The notes under the pieces: model-generated
The model's database searches: none
Told to the model about the DNA's origin: nothing
Seen by the model: only the letters and a program-made list of their open reading frames with translations
Origin: Candidatus Nomurabacteria bacterium
GTDB taxonomy: Bacteria > Patescibacteriota > Minisyncoccia > Phycocordibacterales > UBA9973
Assembly (NCBI GenBank): GCA_029288805.1
Contig: JARIGO010000024.1
Span: forward strand, 1 to 48,300
Direction: 5' to 3'
Length of the DNA: 48,300 bases
Shown: positions 34,913 through 42,957 of the stretch, in pieces
Layout of the letters: the number at the start of each line of letters is the position of its first letter
Numbering within the stretch: the stretch's first letter is position 1
Position numbers and translations under genes: made by a program

Positions 34913-35836
34913 ATGTTTTGGGTACGACTAAAAAGAGTTATAAAATCTGGATGGGTAAACTTTCGCCGCAATAGTGTTGTGTCATACGCAGCTATTTTGG
35001 TTACTACTATAACGCTCACCGTTGTGACAGCGTTGTTTGTATTCCAGGCTATTTTGAATGCAGGTATTGCTCAGGTACAAAGCAAAGTTGATATTGCCGT
35101 GTACTTTACGGTCAACGCTCCGGAAGACCAGATCTTGGCACTTGAAGGCAATTTACAAAAGCTTCCTGAAGTGGCTTCTGTTCAATATATTTCTGCTGAC
35201 CAGCAAGTTTTGGCATTCCGTGATCGTCACAGTGATGACTATCTGACACTGCAGGCCCTTGATGAGCTTGGGGACAACCCGTTTGGCGGTCTGCTTCAGA
35301 TTACTGCAAAGGATTCCAGTCAGTACGATGCCATTGCTCAGGTACTTGAAGGGAACACACCGATTGCTCAGGACAATTCTCAGATCATCTCTCGCATCAA
35401 CTACTCACAAAACAAGGAAGTTATTGATAACTTAAACTCACTGATCTTTGACGCACGACGTGTCGGTTTGGTTTTAACATTGGTATTGTCTTTGATCTCT
35501 GTCATCATCATGTACACCACTATTCGTCTCACTATCTACATGGCACGAGATGAAATCGGCATTATGCGTCTTGTGGGCGCCAGCGGCTCATATGTTCGCG
35601 CACCGTTCTTGGTCCAGGGTATCTTGTACGGCGTATTTGCATGGCTGGTAACCAATCTTATCTTCTTCCCATTAACGTACCTTGCTGGTGTAAAACTTAC
35701 GAACGTACTCGGTATCAACCTCTACAGTTACTACACAAGTCACCTCTTCTCAGTCAGCGGCCTGGTGCTTGTGATCGGTGTACTGCTCGGCATGATTTCC
35801 AGCCTGCTTGCGGTTCGACGATACCTGAACGTCTAA
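34913..35836 (+). CDS. ftsX: Cell-division permease FtsX
   Basis: 307 aa with four membrane segments (near residues 22-45, 178-200, 225-250 and 275-298) and an extracytoplasmic domain between the first two (DIAVYFTVNAPEDQILALEG, typical of FtsX). It carries the FtsE signal outward to cell-wall hydrolases or their activators. Confidence 0.94.
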   Translation: MFWVRLKRVIKSGWVNFRRNSVVSYAAILVTTITLTVVTALFVFQAILNAGIAQVQSKVDIAVYFTVNAPEDQILALEGNLQKLPEVASVQYISADQQVLAFRDRHSDDYLTLQALDELGDNPFGGLLQITAKDSSQYDAIAQVLEGNTPIAQDNSQIISRINYSQNKEVIDNLNSLIFDARRVGLVLTLVLSLISVIIMYTTIRLTIYMARDEIGIMRLVGASGSYVRAPFLVQGILYGVFAWLVTNLIFFPLTYLAGVKLTNVLGINLYSYYTSHLFSVSGLVLVIGVLLGMISSLLAVRRYLNV

Positions 35837-35850
35837 CGGGAAACAGCATA

Positions 35851-35888
35851 AAAGGCGCGATGCATATGCATCGCGCCTTGTTTGTTTT
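35851..35888. terminator. Palindromic bidirectional terminator
   Basis: A perfect 28-nt palindrome (35852-35879) followed by a T-rich tract. Confidence 0.85.
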
Positions 35889-36164
35889 TTACGAACCCGC
35901 ATCTTCATTATCGCTTATCTCTCCTTCGCTTAGCAATGCAGCGCCTACGAGAGCACTCGGAGCAATGCCGACATCACTGTACGCTTCTTCATCAGCAGTG
36001 TCATTTTGATACGCCCGAATACTTATCGCTACAATGGCCACGATAGCGGCGAAACAAATACAAATCCCCGCAATCGTATATAGCAAGGGTTGGTGCTCCT
36101 TATGAATGGCAGCAAATTCATGGGTTTGCGAAAATACCTGCAAAAGTTGATATGGTTTTTTCAT
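35889..36164 (-). CDS. Small membrane protein, 91 aa
   Basis: Minus strand from ATG 36164. A hydrophilic N-terminus (residues 1-25), one strong membrane segment (LLYTIAGICICFAAIVAIVA, near 27-47) and an acidic C-terminal tail (DNEDAGS). No family is recognised. It ends exactly at the shared terminator, which supports it being real. Confidence 0.6.
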   Translation of the reverse strand: MKKPYQLLQVFSQTHEFAAIHKEHQPLLYTIAGICICFAAIVAIVAISIRAYQNDTADEEAYSDVGIAPSALVGAALLSEGEISDNEDAGS

Positions 36165-36241
36165 TATTCAAAATTTTAACTACTGTAAGGCATATCGTAA
36201 AAAGAAGCAACGTATCTCTTGTATGATAGGTAAGAGGTATA

Positions 36242-36270
36242 TTGACTTTTTTACCAAAGTATGTTACTAT
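36242..36270 (+). promoter_or_regulatory. Two-box promoter of the lipoprotein-like gene
   Basis: TTGACT (36242-36247), 17-nt spacer, TACTAT (36265-36270). The leader is about 40 nt. Confidence 0.6.
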
Positions 36271-36317
36271 AATAACAAAGTAAAAAACCTCACATTCTTT
36301 AAAAAACTTTAGAAAAA

Positions 36318-36950
36318 ATGAAAAAAAGCTTGTTTTTGCTACTTATTGCAGTAGCGTTTGCATCCTGCACAAAGGAAGTTATTGAAATACATAAAACATG
36401 TACGAATAAGCCGTCTACCGGCACGCCACAAGACACTATGAAGTATGTATCCGGTATTAATGTTACCTCAAATGGTGCCACAACCATTACTTATTCAAAT
36501 CCAGGTGGTTCACAAGTGCACGGTACATCAACAATGGTTATTCCGTTCGCTGTCACTGCATTTGGTAAAAACTGGTACATGTCATCAGCTACTCAGCGTG
36601 TAATTGTAGGATCAGTAAATGCTCCCACAGCTACGGCTGGCAACTACATTCAGTATGCTGTAGATAATGGCTCTACGTTGTCCCAAAATGGTGATATTGC
36701 TTCTGCTACTATTACCTATACAGGCAACGATGTCCTTACGGTAGATGCAAACGGCAACTATCAGATTCCTGTTGGTCAGACCAAGACATTCAACCTGGTG
36801 ATCACGTATACCGCAGCTACTACTGGTTCATACCGCGGTCAATTGGTAAATGTAAATGCAAACTCAACGGATTCAGGTAGCGACTATATTTCATTTTCGA
36901 GCCTATTGAACAGCAACCTGTTTCGCACGGGATACGTAGCTGCCCAATAG
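36318..36950 (+). CDS. Exported lipoprotein-like protein
   Basis: 210 aa with signal peptide MKKSLFLLLIAVAFASC; the Cys-17 after FAS resembles a relaxed lipobox as found in Bacteroidota. The mature part is Thr/Asn/Ser/Gly-rich and predicted all-beta, with a central repeat-like strand pattern (AVDNGSTLSQNGDIASATIT). No family is recognised. It has its own two-box promoter with leader, unlike its neighbours, and a terminator. Acquisition from another phylum is possible. Confidence 0.7.
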   Translation: MKKSLFLLLIAVAFASCTKEVIEIHKTCTNKPSTGTPQDTMKYVSGINVTSNGATTITYSNPGGSQVHGTSTMVIPFAVTAFGKNWYMSSATQRVIVGSVNAPTATAGNYIQYAVDNGSTLSQNGDIASATITYTGNDVLTVDANGNYQIPVGQTKTFNLVITYTAATTGSYRGQLVNVNANSTDSGSDYISFSSLLNSNLFRTGYVAAQ

Positions 36951-36966
36951 CTTGGATAAAAAATTC

Positions 36967-37000
36967 AAATGCCCTTCACAGATGTGAAGGACATTTTTTG
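36967..37000 (+). terminator. Intrinsic terminator
   Basis: 12-bp stem with one mismatch (36967-36979 with 36984-36996), T tract. Confidence 0.8.
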
Positions 37001-37055
37001 TTGATTTTTATCCAAAAAAACGCTATTCTACATCAGCCTTTACAGGTCATTATAT

Positions 37056-37126
37056 TGCGGGTTCGTCTAATGGTAGGACTACGGTTTCTGGTACCGTCTA
37101 TTGGGGTTCGAGTCCCTGACCCGCAG
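37056..37126 (+). tRNA. tRNA-Gln (CTG)
   Basis: Acceptor TGCGGGT/ACCCGCA with the weak U1-A72 pair typical of tRNA-Gln, discriminator G73, anticodon loop TTCTGGT with stem ACGGT/ACCGT, T-loop TTCGAGT. CCA is not encoded. The next gene starts 3 nt after its 3' end. Confidence 0.92.
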
Positions 37127-37129
37127 CAA

Positions 37130-37585
37130 ATGTTTACAACACTAATTATTGCTCTCATAGTAATGACGGCTGCCGCATTTTTCTTGAGAGAATTTAGTGC
37201 TACTTCATCTCGACCAAAGCCAGATGCTTTTGGGAAAATGCTGTATAAACAGCGACGATTTCTTACAAAGTCAGAGCTTGATTTTTTTAGAACGCTTGAA
37301 GCGAAATATGCAAACGAATACTATATAGTTCCGCAAGTGCCCCTATCAAGTATCGTTGATGTTGATTTGCCAAAAAAATTTTATGCATACAAAGGCTATC
37401 GCTCAAAGATCGACAAGAAAACATTAGATTTTGTTCTATTTGAAAAAGTGAACCTTACCCCTGTGTTGGCATTTGAGTTGGATGACTATACCCATGAGAG
37501 GGAAGATAGAAAAGTTAGGGATGAGTTTGTTAACGTGGTAATGGAGAAAGTGGGTATTAAGCTTGAGAGAGTTAAGTCTTTCTAA
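37130..37585 (+). CDS. DUF2726 protein with membrane anchor
   Basis: 151 aa: an N-terminal membrane segment (FTTLIIALIVMTAAAFFL) then a DUF2726 domain of nuclease-like fold (LTKSELDFFRTLEAKY, DFVLFEKVNLTPVLAFELDD, HEREDRKVRDEFVN). DUF2726 is distantly related to restriction-endonuclease-like domains. ATG 37130 is 3 nt after tRNA-Gln, so the messenger probably becomes available by tRNA 3' processing. Longer frames would translate the tRNA and were rejected. Confidence 0.85.
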   Translation: MFTTLIIALIVMTAAAFFLREFSATSSRPKPDAFGKMLYKQRRFLTKSELDFFRTLEAKYANEYYIVPQVPLSSIVDVDLPKKFYAYKGYRSKIDKKTLDFVLFEKVNLTPVLAFELDDYTHEREDRKVRDEFVNVVMEKVGIKLERVKSF

Positions 37586-37640
37586 GAGAGCAAGGTTCCA
37601 AAATCGACCCAGACGGCCAGTCATATTTCTCTAAGGCTGA

Positions 37641-37646
37641 TATAAT
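37641..37646 (+). promoter_or_regulatory. Near-leaderless promoter
   Basis: TGA-TATAAT, 7 nt before the ATG of the ICMT-like gene. Confidence 0.5.
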
Positions 37647-37653
37647 TACCTCT

Positions 37654-38247
37654 ATGAAAATACAATCTCTAATCATACTAATTTCCTGGATATCGTTTGT
37701 GCTCTATTGGGCTGTTTCTTCCATTGGAGTCAAGAAGGATGTGGAAGGAAAGCGTTCATGGTTTTGGAGTACGCAAGGATTTATGCTCAGGTTGGCAGTG
37801 GCATTCGCCATTATTCTCTTTGCGGCGTTGCGAGGACATCTGCTCAATGCATATGACGTTGTGTTGCGCGGTCTTAGCGTATCGTCAGGTTCCGTGAGCA
37901 TGACTATAGGAACCATTCTAGTTGTGGTAGGTATCGGATATGCCATATGGGCGCGTGCGCATCTTGGAAGAAACTGGAGTTCCCATCCCGCATTGAAGGA
38001 ACATCCTGAACTTGTAACTTCTGGACCATATAGATATATTCGTCATCCTATTTACACCGGCATGCTTCTGGCCGTGCTCGGTTCAGCCATCGCAGTAAGC
38101 GTGTGGTGGTACATAATCCTGATCTTCGTAGGCGTCATGTTTGTGCGACGAGTATTCAAGGAAGAAGAGATCCTGACAAAGGAATTTTCAAACCAATATC
38201 TCGAATACAAAAAGAGAACCTGGGCGCTCATACCGTTTGTGTTTTAA
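37654..38247 (+). CDS. Isoprenylcysteine-methyltransferase-like membrane protein
   Basis: 197 aa with about five membrane segments. The C-terminal ICMT/PEMT signature is clear: GPYRYIRHPIYTGMLL, then EEEILTKEFSNQYLEYKKRT. This family methylates small molecules or proteins at the membrane using SAM; the bacterial substrates are mostly unknown. Confidence 0.85.
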   Translation: MKIQSLIILISWISFVLYWAVSSIGVKKDVEGKRSWFWSTQGFMLRLAVAFAIILFAALRGHLLNAYDVVLRGLSVSSGSVSMTIGTILVVVGIGYAIWARAHLGRNWSSHPALKEHPELVTSGPYRYIRHPIYTGMLLAVLGSAIAVSVWWYIILIFVGVMFVRRVFKEEEILTKEFSNQYLEYKKRTWALIPFVF

Positions 38248-38293
38248 AGACAAGTAATCGACAAAAAGCTAATTTACTGTACTATTTTGGTAT

Positions 38294-39052
38294 ATGAGTA
38301 AAAACATTGTTATCGGGATTTTAGTCGTCGTTATTTTAGGGGGCGGGTATCTTTTTTATAAACAGCAGCAAAAGGTACAGTCTATACAAGCAATTTCGCC
38401 GAGCGTTCCTACTGTCACCACTTCACAGGCGTCTAGTACCATGCCTTCTACAAAACAAATATCTTCTTCCGGCTCAGGGTCTTGTGGCACCGATATGGAC
38501 TGCTTTATCGCTCAAGCAAATACGTGCGGTCCGTCAAAGGTGGCCTTTTCTTTTCCTCTCTACGGTCATACTATTACTGCGAACTATGCTGTGAGTAAAA
38601 CAGCGACATCTGGCATGTGTTCATTTACGGACAGTGCCTATGGAACAAAGCAGGTATGTTCAGTGCCTTCAGCTGACCTGGTAGCGGTTCTTAAAAGATG
38701 GAAAGGCGGAACATTTGATTCTGGCGATTTGTCATCATACGCTTGCACCACCACAACTTCAGACGGAGCATCGTTTACTACTTCACCGACTTCTGGCGGA
38801 GCAGCTGTCTCAACCAGTGGGTACACGTACACGGAAACTGAACAAGTCGGAGGCTCGATGAGTGATACTGCGTTTTCATACAGCGTGTTGGCTATCGGAA
38901 CAAGTTCTGTGACTATGTCATTTACCAATAACCAAACTAATGAGACGGGAACAGTGACTGCGCAGCTTAACACTCCAGTTGTTGTTGCTGGATACACTAT
39001 TACCCTGAAAGGAATTACCGAAGACGGAGCAACGTTTACTATTAAGGAATAA
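38294..39052 (+). CDS. Membrane-anchored exported protein, 252 aa
   Basis: An N-terminal membrane anchor (residues 4-22), a Ser/Thr-rich linker, a cysteine-bearing middle region (GSCGTDMDCFIAQANTCGPS and others; six cysteines, likely disulfides) and an all-beta C-terminal domain (VTMSFTNNQTNETGTVTAQL, ITLKGITEDGATFTI). No family is recognised. It is probably surface exposed. The next gene follows after 4 nt. Confidence 0.65.
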   Translation: MSKNIVIGILVVVILGGGYLFYKQQQKVQSIQAISPSVPTVTTSQASSTMPSTKQISSSGSGSCGTDMDCFIAQANTCGPSKVAFSFPLYGHTITANYAVSKTATSGMCSFTDSAYGTKQVCSVPSADLVAVLKRWKGGTFDSGDLSSYACTTTTSDGASFTTSPTSGGAAVSTSGYTYTETEQVGGSMSDTAFSYSVLAIGTSSVTMSFTNNQTNETGTVTAQLNTPVVVAGYTITLKGITEDGATFTIKE

Positions 39053-39056
39053 TCAT

Positions 39057-39656
39057 ATGAACATACTAAAACAAACAAGTGACGAAATCGTAACGAAAGA
39101 CAATGGGGGAGGATATTTCATAGGCGTAGTATTTCTTCTCATCGGTCTCGGAGGAATATATTTTTATTACCATACGGCACAAAGCTCCATTGGCGCTCTC
39201 ATCGTTCCTGGTATTTTTGCCCTTGTCGCCATTTTTATGATTCTTATGAAAAAGACGATCGTTGTTGATATCAACAAATCTACGGGTAAGATTTCCTTCT
39301 CAAAGAAAAGTCTCCTGAGCAATCAGTCGTCTGAATATGACATTGCCAATGCTCAGTCTGTGGAGCTTCGTGAGGGCAGTTATATGACGACCAATGATAT
39401 CGATCAGCCACAAGGCATCTCTTACGGTAACAACTATAATACTCGTCGTGTCCTAACACATCAGACTGTTCTTGTAATGAAGGATGGAACAGAGTTACCG
39501 CTTGAGTCTATAAAAAATTCCAACTCACAACTTACCGTTATGGGAGTTCAGACTGGTACGTTGATGTCTGGGCGCGGAAAAGTCTTTGTCACCTCAAACA
39601 TGATCGCACAATTTCTCGGCGTTCCGTTTAACGACGTAAACGGGACTGGTTTTTAG
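39057..39656 (+). CDS. Two-segment membrane protein, 199 aa
   Basis: Two membrane segments (near residues 19-38 and 45-63), then a soluble beta-rich domain (VDINKSTGKISFSKKSLLSN, VLVMKDGTELPLES) reminiscent of bacterial PH-like domains. No closer assignment. It is followed after 1 nt by the NUDIX gene. Confidence 0.6.
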   Translation: MNILKQTSDEIVTKDNGGGYFIGVVFLLIGLGGIYFYYHTAQSSIGALIVPGIFALVAIFMILMKKTIVVDINKSTGKISFSKKSLLSNQSSEYDIANAQSVELREGSYMTTNDIDQPQGISYGNNYNTRRVLTHQTVLVMKDGTELPLESIKNSNSQLTVMGVQTGTLMSGRGKVFVTSNMIAQFLGVPFNDVNGTGF

Positions 39657-39657
39657 G

Positions 39658-40449
39658 ATGGAACTATTTTACAAATTCGCAAACTCAATCCGGCGCATCT
39701 ACTGGTTTGTTGTCCGACCAAATACGATTGGTGTAAAGTGTCTTGTTGAATGTGATGGAGAATATCTTTTAATACAGACTTCGTACTCCGGAAGGTACTG
39801 GACGCTTCCAGGTGGCGGTGTAAAGAAAAATGAAAAGCCAAGAGAAGCTGCGAAAAGGGAAGTAAAGGAAGAGCTTGGCATTGGAATAGAGACAATACAG
39901 GAGCTTGGTTTTTATGATAGTACTGCCGAATACAAGAAGGACACGATTTATCTTTTTCGCGCAAAGACGGTAAGTAAGGACTTTAAGAAAAATTACGAAG
40001 TGAGGGCGACGCAATGGTTTGCAAAAGACAAATTACCAGACCAGATATCTAGGGCAATTAAAGAAATTATTCCTTCAGTCCGAACGAGGGATTTGTATAT
40101 GAGACTAGAAGACGCTCCTGTTCAGGAAAAACCCGAAATATTTTTGGAATATTGTAATGAGTGCATTAGTCAAAAAAGTGAAGGGATATTACGAGCCGAA
40201 GGTGTCGCATATAAGATAACGGGATGTATTTTTATAAAGGAGTTAAATGACATTCCTGAAATAGGAACAGTCATTGACTTTGCGAGTGAGATGGAGATTC
40301 CGAGGGAGGCCCATGGAGGGTCAGGCCTAGGAGTCAGCGAGAAATGGACTCAAGAAGGTGCTGCGGTGTACAAGGAGAAGCAGTATCAGGAACTGCTGGT
40401 GTTAATAGAAAAAGTCAGGGGGAAGTACTTAGGATCAGTAGAGAAATAA
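39658..40449 (+). CDS. NUDIX hydrolase with C-terminal extension
   Basis: 263 aa. The Nudix box (PGGGVKKNEKPREAAKREVK then EELGI) is complete near residues 58-81. A C-terminal extension of roughly 110 residues (from about 150) has a separate alpha/beta look (EGVAYKITGCIFIKEL, VIDFASEME) and is unlike the other NUDIX gene here. It may sense or bind the substrate. Its start overlaps the leader of nothing else; a weak AGG precedes the ATG. Confidence 0.8.
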   Translation: MELFYKFANSIRRIYWFVVRPNTIGVKCLVECDGEYLLIQTSYSGRYWTLPGGGVKKNEKPREAAKREVKEELGIGIETIQELGFYDSTAEYKKDTIYLFRAKTVSKDFKKNYEVRATQWFAKDKLPDQISRAIKEIIPSVRTRDLYMRLEDAPVQEKPEIFLEYCNECISQKSEGILRAEGVAYKITGCIFIKELNDIPEIGTVIDFASEMEIPREAHGGSGLGVSEKWTQEGAAVYKEKQYQELLVLIEKVRGKYLGSVEK

Positions 40450-40500
40450 AAAAAGCCCCGTAACGGGGCTTTGGCGCTTATGAGTTTACTCATACGCGTT
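40450..40500. terminator. Double hairpin terminator of the convergent genes
   Basis: A 9-bp stem (40452-40460 with 40464-40472) and a second inverted repeat (about 40475-40498). Read on the minus strand the first ends in a T7 run, so it best serves the helicase. Confidence 0.8.
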
Positions 40501-42837
40501 TTAGTTTTTAACTGTAAGGAACTCATTCCATCCAGGAAAGTTTTTATAAAACTGATTTGGGTGCACTGGAAACTTTTTGTCTTCACGGAACCTTTTTTTA
40601 TAATCACCACTAGTCCTAATGCCTAGTGCTAAGGCAGCTTTTGACGCTTCCTCCCAAGTTTTATAGAAAACTTTCTTTTCTCTACCGAGAAACTTATCCC
40701 AACCCGGAAAATCTTTATAGGTTTTCTGAGGGGTCGATGATAGCCTCGGATCTTTCCTAAAACTTCTTTTAAATTCCTCCCTGCTAACATTTATCCCTAA
40801 TGCCCGTGCGGCACTGCTGGCCTCTTGCCATGTAGGATAGAAGTCTTCATCTTTTAAGCCAAAGAATATTCTGGCTCCCGGATAATCTTCATAGTAAGCA
40901 CCAGGATTGACAGGTAAGCGTGGGTCAATAGATTTAGCAACTTTTTCAAGTTCTATACCCATAGTAATCCCATTTTTTATTACAACAGCAGACGCCTCTT
41001 GCCATGTTGGATAAATATCTACTCCGAAAAACTTGTCCCATCCGAGCCAATCGGAATAAAACGAATCAGGATTTGAAGGAAGACGGTTATCCTCCTTGTA
41101 CCTTTGTGTGTACTCACGACCGGTTTTTATACTCAGTCTTTTAGCTGCTTCCATTGCGTCCTGCAGGGTAGGATAGAAGTCCTCTTCGCGGATTCCAAGA
41201 AATTTCCAGAAGCCCGGAAAATCTTTGTAATAGGAATGCGGTGTTGCAGGTAGACGGGGATCAAGTTTCCTTTTTTCTGCATACTGCACAGCAGTCTTCG
41301 GGCCCAAAGCTTTTGCCGCCTCAGATGCCTCTTGCCAGGTTTTATAGAAGTTTTTTTCTGCATATCCGAAGAAAATTGGACTGCCAGGAAAATCTTCATA
41401 ATACCTTGCAGGGTAACTTACAAGTTTAGGATCCTCCTTAAATCTTTCTCTGTACATTGTGTCACCAGTTATGCCAAGTTTTTTTACAGTCTCAGCAGCC
41501 TCTTGCCATGTTGCATAGTATCCAGATCTAATGATTTTAATCGCCTCAATAAGCGGTACGATTTTTTCCTTAAACTCTACAGTTTCAATATTTAGCACAA
41601 AGGGGCCAGGTGTATCCCTCTTTTTGCGTGAGGTAAAGTGTGATGCTACGCCTTGTAGGGTATCCACAAATAAACCAGGTTTCGTACTTGCTTCATATTT
41701 TATGCCGAACGACTCGGTCACAGATGGAGCATAAGTGCCGCTCTGTGTCTTTACCTTTGACCAAAGCTCATACACCTGCATGATGCGGTCGCAGTTTGCG
41801 ACAAAATCTAGTACTCTTACAACCTTCTTCCCTTCATATAGCCGGCACCCCCTCATTAGTTGTTGGTAGAACACGGTAAGAGAGTCAGTTGCTCGTAGAA
41901 ATACCACCATGTTTATCTGAGGAACATCAAGTGACTCATTGAACATGTCAACGGAAATCAATATCTTGAATATGCCTTGTCTGAACAGCTCCAATCTTGT
42001 TTTTCGTTCCGCTTTGGGAATTTTACTATGGATTGGGATTGATCCAGGAAGCATTTCCGCAAGAAGTTCTGCGTGATCAGTCGACGAAACATAAATCATG
42101 ACGCAAGGATTTTCAATCTCATCAATGTTTGATTGAATGATCTTTACTATCTCCTCGTCGCGTTTCGGCACAAACACTGTGCGATTGAGGTGGTTAATGC
42201 TTAACCGGCCTCTCTGTGTCTGTAGTTTCTTGAGTGACCCTATTTCGTCAGACATGACTCTGTAGTCGACGGGGCACAGTAGGTTTCTGCATAATGCATC
42301 AACGAACGGCAGCGAATACACTGGCTCCCCATATAGCTCTCGGATATCGCGCCCATCCATACGATCGGATGTAGCAGTGACTGCGAGGATGAAATGGGGC
42401 ATAAAATAGGTGACAACGTTCTCATGCGTCGGGGCCTTTGAATGGTGACTTTCGTCAACAACAATGATATCGAATTCCTCAGGATGAAACATATCGAGGT
42501 TTTCTCTCATTGTCTGAAAGCTAGCAAGAAGGATATTCACTTGGTGAGAAACTTTCTTATCACCAGTGAAATATCCGTAAGTAGCATTCGGCAGAACCTT
42601 GATGTAATCAGTTTCCGCCTGCTCAAGATTTTCAGTCAAATGGCTTAAGAACAAGCAGCGTTTCTCGTGGTAAGTTTCGAACCTATGCCTCACATATAAG
42701 GCACTTGTAATAGTCTTTCCAAGGCCGCCCGCTTTTACCACAAGAGCAGTGTCTTGATGTTTTTCAGCTTTTTTAAGTACATCCAAGCACTCTTGCTGGT
42801 AGGGAAAAGGCACTATGGCCGGGGCAGTAAGTATCAT
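40501..42837 (-). CDS. SF2 helicase with six C-terminal integrase-type repeats
   Basis: 778 aa, minus strand, ATG 42837, preceded by AAGGAGGT, a full Shine-Dalgarno. Residues 1 to about 420 are an SF2 helicase core: Walker A KAGGLGKTITS, motif II VVDESHHSK, motif III AVTATSDR, motif VI QQLMRGCRLYEGKK. Residues 440-778 are six tandem repeats of 54-58 aa (starting at 440, 497, 554, 608, 666, 724). Their core reads Y-x-TWQEAS-x-AA-x-LGI, then DPRLP, then YYKDFPGW-x-x-FLG. This resembles the phage-integrase repeat unit (INT_rpt type), probably DNA-binding. Divergent from a sigma factor gene with which it shares an operator. Confidence 0.88.
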   Translation of the reverse strand: MILTAPAIVPFPYQQECLDVLKKAEKHQDTALVVKAGGLGKTITSALYVRHRFETYHEKRCLFLSHLTENLEQAETDYIKVLPNATYGYFTGDKKVSHQVNILLASFQTMRENLDMFHPEEFDIIVVDESHHSKAPTHENVVTYFMPHFILAVTATSDRMDGRDIRELYGEPVYSLPFVDALCRNLLCPVDYRVMSDEIGSLKKLQTQRGRLSINHLNRTVFVPKRDEEIVKIIQSNIDEIENPCVMIYVSSTDHAELLAEMLPGSIPIHSKIPKAERKTRLELFRQGIFKILISVDMFNESLDVPQINMVVFLRATDSLTVFYQQLMRGCRLYEGKKVVRVLDFVANCDRIMQVYELWSKVKTQSGTYAPSVTESFGIKYEASTKPGLFVDTLQGVASHFTSRKKRDTPGPFVLNIETVEFKEKIVPLIEAIKIIRSGYYATWQEAAETVKKLGITGDTMYRERFKEDPKLVSYPARYYEDFPGSPIFFGYAEKNFYKTWQEASEAAKALGPKTAVQYAEKRKLDPRLPATPHSYYKDFPGFWKFLGIREEDFYPTLQDAMEAAKRLSIKTGREYTQRYKEDNRLPSNPDSFYSDWLGWDKFFGVDIYPTWQEASAVVIKNGITMGIELEKVAKSIDPRLPVNPGAYYEDYPGARIFFGLKDEDFYPTWQEASSAARALGINVSREEFKRSFRKDPRLSSTPQKTYKDFPGWDKFLGREKKVFYKTWEEASKAALALGIRTSGDYKKRFREDKKFPVHPNQFYKNFPGWNEFLTVKN
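40504..41520 (-). repeat. Six tandem protein repeats within the helicase gene
   Basis: The coding repeats of about 165-174 nt are diverged in DNA but conserved in protein. Repeat 6 is at the C-terminus and ends the protein; repeat 4 has the most divergent helix. Confidence 0.8.
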
Positions 42838-42841
42838 TTGT

Positions 42842-42849
42842 GACCTCCT
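42842..42849 (-). promoter_or_regulatory. Perfect Shine-Dalgarno of the repeat-helicase
   Basis: AAGGAGGT on the minus strand, a few nt before ATG 42837; the only full-length site in the window. Confidence 0.75.
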
Positions 42850-42895
42850 TTTAAATTGTTAATTTTCTTTTTTATAATTAAAGCATATTTAACAT

Positions 42896-42921
42896 AAAAG
42901 TCAATTAATGTATTGACTTTT
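42896..42921. promoter_or_regulatory. Symmetric divergent promoter/operator
   Basis: A perfect 10-bp inverted repeat (AAAAGTCAAT, 6-nt spacer, ATTGACTTTT). Each arm contains a TTGACT -35 hexamer pointing outward. On the plus strand TAATTT with a TGA extension (42935-42940) is a fair -10; the minus -10 is less clear. One regulator bound here could control both genes. Confidence 0.6.
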
Positions 42922-42957
42922 TAAAAAATCATGATAATTTAAAGAAAACTTTAAAAA

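Noticed and set aside
40504-41520. CRISPR array in the repeated region
   Set aside because: The repeats are long, diverged in DNA and in frame within one protein; no spacer structure.
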